Part shown: positions 58,909 through 64,000 of the stretch, piece by piece
How the letters are laid out: every line of letters starts with the position of its first letter
Position numbering within the stretch: the stretch's first letter is position 1
Program-made: the position numbers and the translations under genes
The notes under the pieces: model-generated
Database searches by the model: none
The model's input: only the letters and a program-made list of their open reading frames with translations
What the model was told of the DNA's origin: nothing
From: Arthrinium phaeospermum
Taxonomy: Eukaryota > Ascomycota > Sordariomycetes > Amphisphaeriales > Apiosporaceae
Assembly: GCA_006503535.1 (NCBI GenBank)
Contig: QYRS01000004.1
Coordinates: 744,001-808,000 of the forward strand
Direction: 5' to 3'
DNA length: 64,000 nt

Positions 58909-59798
58909 ATGACTACACCCAAAGTCAGCCCTTATGGTGTACTTAAGTTTGGACCATTCAGGACGCCTGACTGGAAAGTTACGCGCTCACTCATTATACT
59001 CGAAAATGGCCAGTTCAACCCCTGCGGCGACTTAAAGTACTTCGACCGCTTCGTCGGGTGGGCCAAAGAGCTTGGCATCCAGGTGTTCACCGACCATCAC
59101 GATGCGCTCGGCTTGCAGAGTTATAATCGGTCGTTCACTGGTCACTAAGTTGCTACGTGTATTGAACTCAGCATGATACACCACTGTAACACATTCAATA
59201 TCATAGTAGGCTACCATGAACCCCGGCTTCTAATACATTCTTCTTTCTTCTTTTTTTTCTTTTCGATTCGTACTAAGGTTTCCCGGCAGAAACAAAGCTT
59301 CTAATACATGGATCACAGTGTTGAGCGAACCTATAAGTTTCTAGAGTGGACAACCGGATTCATTCCGAACCAAACCACCAGACTGTGTATGCCCTTCATG
59401 TACTCAATGAGCTTTTGACAAAAGACAAACTGCAGACCACGCTGGTCATATGTTAGGCACCTTTTATCCCGAGGCGTGGCGGCGTATTCGAGCCCAGGAA
59501 GCGAAGATTCCAAGCGCATCGCAGAAGCCTCACCATATCATCTCCACGGTACGGAGTACATGTACTGCTTTGTCATGTCCTGGCCAGCTCCATACCATGG
59601 CTAGCCATATGCTGTATCACCCGCCACTCTACCATGAACAGAAGAAAACACTCGGTCGACTGGCGCTGTTGCTACGAGTCGGCCGTCGCCAAAGGGGTCA
59701 TCCCCGAGGATTCCACCGTCGCCAAGTCCATTTCGCCGTGCGAGAGTGCGGCCCCGGATCTACCCGCCCCGGAGAAAGGGGGGCGGCCTGGGAGATAA
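58909..59798 (+). pseudogene. Decayed glycoside-hydrolase-5-like (exo-glucanase) gene
   Basis: An open segment at 58909-59148 reads DWKVTRSLIIL and YFDRFVGWAKELGIQVFTDH, followed by H-ALG-Q-YN. This resembles the region of GH5 exo-beta-1,3-glucanases that carries WA-E-G--V--D-HGAPGSQNG. Here Gly-Ala-Pro is altered and the frame ends. A second segment, ATG 59634 to TAA 59796-59798, reads SVDWRCYESAVAKGVIPED, like the DW-Y----A-G-IP-D end of the same family. The catalytic centre between them is not found in any frame. I read it as remnants of one inactivated gene. The assignment rests on short motifs. Confidence 0.4.
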
Positions 59799-60455
59799 AG
59801 ATTGTCGTATTTTTCTTTTTCACTTGGGTTTCAATCATGTGGGGGTGGGGGGTCTAGAGCGTAAACGTTGCACCGCGTTCCCCTAGCAGACCAAAGAACG
59901 TCATCGGAATATATGGGATTGCAGAATTGAATTGTGCCGCTGGCTGCGTATTGTATGCGCCGTCCTGCCGACTCGACTACCTACTAGTCAGGAACGAGAC
60001 AAATCTTCCGGTAGGCTGGATTCTCAGTTAGGGAGTGGAGCGCGCTCCACATGGGGTAGGAGTCGCTCGTCAATAGTCGATCTGGAGATTGTCCCACCTA
60101 GGCAGTGTTGAGGCTAGTATAGCGATCTAGATGGCACCAAGAACGCTTAGCTCTCGCATCTGCAGTGGAGTGGTGCTTCCGACAACTCTGAGCTGAAAGT
60201 TATCAGCTGAGTTGGACACTAATTCTTCACGGCCGTCTTGTCCGGTTTCTTTCCTAGACCGCGACGGCCCCGGGTCGAAAAGCTAACGGCAAATGATGAA
60301 CGACCACGGTACTTTGTTATTCGTAATCTTAAACACGGGGCGAGAGACAACTGCCTATACCAGGAGATGTCTCGTTCGTGGTTGAGTCGCTTTCCCTCCG
60401 CTCTTCGGTCTTTACACGGTTTTGAACATATCTCGCCCCCAGTCACTCTTTCATC
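59799..60455. other. Intergenic, 0.66 kb
   Basis: No gene is seen; it should hold the promoter of the secreted protein gene. Confidence 0.6.
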
Positions 60456-62388
60456 ATGTACAAGACACTCGCTCTCGTTCCTTTCCTACTGCTGGGCGGC
60501 GTCCTGGCCAAGCCCAAACAGCCCTGCTTGAAATGCACCCCCGACTCATGCGCTCTCGGTATGAAAACCCCGTGGCCCGGCAAAACTCGGACTGCATGCT
60601 GACTTTGGCGCTTAGTGGCTCTCCAGACCGGCCTTGCCGCTGAGAACCCCAAGGATGTGTGCTCGGCTTTCATGCGCACCACCGTCACGCCTTTGACAAG
60701 CTACGCCACTGTCACGAAAACCGCGTTCCAGACTGTCGATGTCACGGATGTCTTGACCAAGAGCATCTTCAACACGGCGACCCAGGTAGGCAAGACTGGG
60801 GAGGAATCCCAACCGATGCAAGTCCGGGCCGGATGCTGATTGGCGTGATAGACCGATACCACCAGCGCCACCACTTCGGAGACCAGCTTCGCTACCGTCA
60901 CCGACATTGTCACCAAGGTAAGCTCCAGTGCCTGGAGGAGAACGAGGGGTTTGGGGGAGAAGGGGTTGCTAATGCCGACTTTGTCAGACCAACTCTGTCG
61001 CCGTCACCGTCACCAATACCGAAACACTGACGGTATGCCATCATCCCCCACCACGCATAAAAGTGTGCGGCTCCCAGTAGCAGTCGCTGACCACATGACA
61101 CAGACTACTGCGACTCAAACCAGCACATGCTTCGTCACCGCCACTCTGGGTGTCCCCAATGTCAAGGGGATCAGACGTGGCAGCTGTGTCGAAAACCCCA
61201 GCCTGCGCCGCGCCATCGCCGCCGGTCGTAGAAACCTGCCCGAAGGATTGAGCCTGGTCACGGACGTGAGCGTGAGCGCGAGCGCGAGTGCCAGCGCCAG
61301 TGCCCTGGAGATATCCGTTCCAGCTTACGCGGCCGGCGTCTGCCTGGACGTCAATGCCTACTCCAGCGCGTGCCGATGCGCCGGCGTGCGCCCGACCACC
61401 ATCACGGCACCAGCCCCCAGCGCCACCTTGACCGTGATCGCCGGCGCGCCGGTTACAGAGACGGCCCAGATCGACTCGACCGTTAGCCTGACCACGACGG
61501 CGACCCAGACGCAGACCGTTGTGGTCACCCAGATGGTTTCTTTGACCGTAACCGTTTCTTCCACTTCCACTGTCGACCAGGTTAGTCATATTTGTTATTA
61601 CCATCCCTACCAGCTTCGTGTGTTGGTACTGCTAAACGACAAGCCATGCGCACAATGAATTATGAATTCGGTGAGACGAGTTTGGCTGACCAACAACGAC
61701 TTGCCAGACGGGTACGGTTACGGCGCTGGCGACAACCACTAACGAAGTTCTTGAGACAACCGCGACCGCTGTTACTACCACAGGTATGTACCCGGTCTCC
61801 CCGCCTGCTTGCTGTTGCATGCCCTGCCAGAACAAGAAGAAAGAAGCGTACCCACCCCCCTCTGGTGACGCCCGCTGCTGACCTTGACGCCCACCCAACG
61901 CAGTAACCCCGGCCCCCACCGACGGCCTGCTGAAGGTCCGAGGCTCCCGGTTCGACGGCCAATACGCCGTCCTCGAATTCCCGCAAGACGACAGCGCCAC
62001 TGACCACCAAATCGTGGCGAGGTTCGGCGACGACCCCTACCGGGCCGCCTTCGTCACCATCACCAACACGGGCGGCTTCCAGTACTACAGTTCCATGGCC
62101 GACAGCGCGCGCTCGAGGGTGTCCACGCTCTTCTTCGACGAACCCTACTCCACCCAGCGGGATGACCTCGTCCTGCTGGTCTGCGCCGCCGCCGCCGCCC
62201 CCGTCCCCGGGCTCGTGGCCTGCACCCGCGACCTGGGCGACGGGCCCCGCCCCGTCGTCTTCCAGCAGTGCGATGCCATGGTGGACCGGGCGACGACCGG
62301 CGCGGGCGTGGCCATCTCGGACCGGGTGGAGGACGGTTGTGACCTGTTTGAGTTCGTCTTGGTACCGCGGCCGGCAGAGGAGGACTAG
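60456..62388 (+). CDS. Secreted Ser/Thr-rich, seven-exon cell-surface-like protein
   Basis: Exons 60456-60558, 60616-60785, 60852-60917, 60988-61032, 61104-61580, 61708-61783 and 61904-62388 give 473 aa. MYKTLALVPFLLLGGVLAKP is a clear signal peptide, followed by CLKCTPDSCALG. The middle is built of Thr/Val-rich stretches (TPLTSYATVTKTAFQTVDVT, TNSVAVTVTNTETLT) encoded by small exons, two of them (22 and 15 codons) phase 0 on both sides. A Cys-containing globular part (AYSSACRCAGVRPTTITAP) and a compact C-terminal domain of about 160 residues follow. There is no GPI signal. The architecture resembles fungal surface proteins with O-glycosylated stalks. I cannot name a family. Confidence 0.8.
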
Positions 62389-62394
62389 AACTCC

Positions 62395-62414
62395 CTCTCT
62401 CTCTCTCTCTCTCT
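62395..62414. repeat. CT dinucleotide microsatellite
   Basis: Ten CT units lie immediately after the stop codon of the secreted protein gene. Confidence 0.9.
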
Positions 62415-63140
62415 GGCAATCTTACAAGGATCAGAGTTACGCTTCCTATCGTGGAAGGGCGCCGACAATTTGAATCAGCACGCTGCGAAATTACTTGGCG
62501 GACGTCAAAAATAGTCCGAATATGTATGCCGAGCAGCACTTTGCGGAAAGTCCGGGCGGGCATGTCTAGCATGCGTTTCGTGTATTAGTCATAAAAGAGC
62601 ATTACCACCTACTCAGAAATAGTCCTTCATGCTGGCTGGTGTATTTATGGTTGTAAGGCAAGACATTGTCTTGAGCCTGAAGGACGTCTGCACCCCTGGG
62701 AGTAGGTGGACCGCGTACACGGGTGAGACACAGTGCGGCATCTGATGAGAGGCGTGAGCCGCTTGCTGATGCGTGATGGTGTCCTACGTGATGGATATAC
62801 GGTTTGATATGGTTTGAGTATGACCTCGCCAAGCACCACCCATTTTGCAATCAAGGGGCTAGAATTTGGCATGGTATATAAACAAAACAAGATGTCTGCC
62901 CCTGGACTGTAAACCATATTTCCTATCGATAAACACAATACAAGAGCAACTCCCATTTGAAATATCGCCAAAAGCAAATTCGATGACATAAAAATACGCC
63001 TGTCTTTACCAATAAATACCAAGACTCGAAAAACTAGGGGCGTTCAAAACACCCCGCAGAGATACACCGTTCGCCCTGAACCGGCAGGGAGAAAGACAAC
63101 AGACGCGAAAAATCGCCTAACAGTCTAAACACTCTTCACC
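62415..63140. other. Intergenic, 0.7 kb
   Basis: No gene could be supported. An overlapping minus-strand ORF (62645-63022) has no recognisable domain. Confidence 0.55.
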
Positions 63141-63521
63141 ATGGACGCAACTATGTTCGGCTACCAGAGCCACCAGCCCGACCAAAACTATCCTCGAAAA
63201 ACCTTCAAGGACTACTTCACCCTGCTCTTGAGCCTGTGTCTACTGGTGATCCCGATCGGGTTCGTGCTGCTCCATCTGGCGATCTGCGCAGACATCTATA
63301 TCCAGGCCCGGGAGCGGGCGCGGCTCCGAGACGAAGAGCGCGCCCAGCAGGCACGAGAAGGGCCAGGCCAGGCCGGGGAAGAACAGGAGCATGATGTAGA
63401 GCAGAATCCCGGCGTGGAAGGGGACCCGAGACGCACGGACTGGTACCACTACTTCGCGACGGAGTCATCACACCTGCTCCCGACTGTGTACGAAGGGGAT
63501 GCAGCCGACAGTGGCTCGTAG
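63141..63521 (+). CDS. Small single-pass membrane protein, hypothetical
   Basis: A single-exon ORF of 126 aa starting MDATMFGYQSHQPDQNY, with a well-placed ATG after TTCACC. One hydrophobic segment (FTLLLSLCLLVIPIGFVLLH, about residues 27-47) is followed by a highly charged, helix-prone stretch (YIQARERARLRDEERAQQAR) and an acidic, Gly-rich C-terminus. No signal-peptide cleavage site is evident, so it is probably a membrane-anchored protein with a coiled-coil-like cytosolic part. No family is recognised. The composition and clean hydrophobic helix favour a real gene. Confidence 0.6.
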   Translation: MDATMFGYQSHQPDQNYPRKTFKDYFTLLLSLCLLVIPIGFVLLHLAICADIYIQARERARLRDEERAQQAREGPGQAGEEQEHDVEQNPGVEGDPRRTDWYHYFATESSHLLPTVYEGDAADSGS

Positions 63522-64000
63522 ATGTCAGCGCGGTCTCTTTGTTATGGTTTCGACACGAGGGATACTGGCTTGATAATTAAGCCATTGATGTATCTGTAGA
63601 TGTTTTAGTGTAGTTGGGCTTTAAAAGCTGGCTTGTTTACTATTCTCAAACCCTTGCCCCTGACCGAAGCTGGGTATTTCTTGTGATGAAGAGAATAAGT
63701 ACAGCATGGTATCTGCTCTAATGTTGGTGTCAGGAAGTTGTGTATAGGACATCTTGGTCGCCTGTGGTTAGGAGATCTAGTGCAATCGCGACGTATGTTA
63801 CATCGGCTACACAGAGTACAAAGATCTAGATCCTCATGAGTATGAAGATGGTGCATGTCAATTGCGCCACCGTTAGCTGTGAAGTAATGGGCTCAAGTAC
63901 GGCGAATTAATGACTAAACTGAGATCATCACCCAAAGTATGTAGACCAGCAGCACCTTGGTGATCCAGATAGTAATCCCGCGAGAGGGGTATGAGCGCAT
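63522..64000. other. Right-edge non-coding sequence
   Basis: No gene is seen up to the window edge. Confidence 0.55.

Noticed and set aside
1..64000. CRISPR arrays, bacterial operons, rRNA genes or viral insertions
   Set aside because: No spaced direct repeats, Shine-Dalgarno-linked ORFs, rRNA-like blocks or viral polymerase/capsid motifs were seen. The gene structure is fungal throughout.

Overview
The window is genomic DNA of a filamentous ascomycete, most likely Pezizomycotina. The support is: short introns with GTAAGT-type donors, CTAAC-like branch sites and CAG/TAG acceptors; fungus-restricted families (HET domain, HeLo domain, SUR7, rhodopsin-domain membrane protein); a PBS2-type MAP kinase kinase; and kilobase-scale non-coding gaps. 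Genus and species cannot be read from the sequence.

Positions 1-17,100 hold a tandem array of ten paralogous two-exon genes, called members A-J here. A-C are on the minus strand and D-J on the plus strand, so the array diverges around 4.5-6.0 kb. In each gene, exon 1 encodes a short acidic or basic head followed by a Myb/SANT-like helix-turn-helix. That domain is cut by an intron at exactly the same phase-2 position, within its last helix. Exon 2 encodes a fast-changing, low-complexity, Lys/Arg/Pro-rich tail. Three tail types (REWG, VxIKRR, KPYVFPNL) plus shared promoter and 3' elements define subfamilies. A decayed eleventh tail lies at 10.46-10.64 kb. I see no transposase, LTR or terminal inverted repeats.

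Positions 17.1-34.3 kb hold single-copy style genes. They are: an MFS monocarboxylate-transporter-like protein (18.4-20.1 kb); a head-to-head pair of a HeLo-domain pseudokinase (minus, 22.1-23.9 kb) and an Hsp70-like ATPase fused to a Ser/Thr kinase (plus, 24.3-28.2 kb); a rhodopsin-domain membrane protein (29.9-32.3 kb); and an enoyl-reductase-like medium-chain dehydrogenase (33.0-34.3 kb).

Positions 38.8-64.0 kb hold: a PBS2/OS-5-type MAPKK, a SUR7-family protein, a secreted M6-type metalloprotease, an auxin-efflux-carrier-family transporter, a cytochrome P450, a HET-domain gene with a broken frame, a decayed glucanase-like gene, a seven-exon secreted Ser/Thr-rich protein, and a small one-pass membrane protein.

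Two things stand out. One is the Myb-like array. The other is the HeLo-pseudokinase / Hsp70-kinase pair, whose architecture resembles an executor-pseudokinase plus activating-kinase cell-death module. Separately, five places in four genes show a frame break of the same sign, each equivalent to one missing base. Single-base dropouts in the assembly should therefore be excluded before any of these genes is called a pseudogene.
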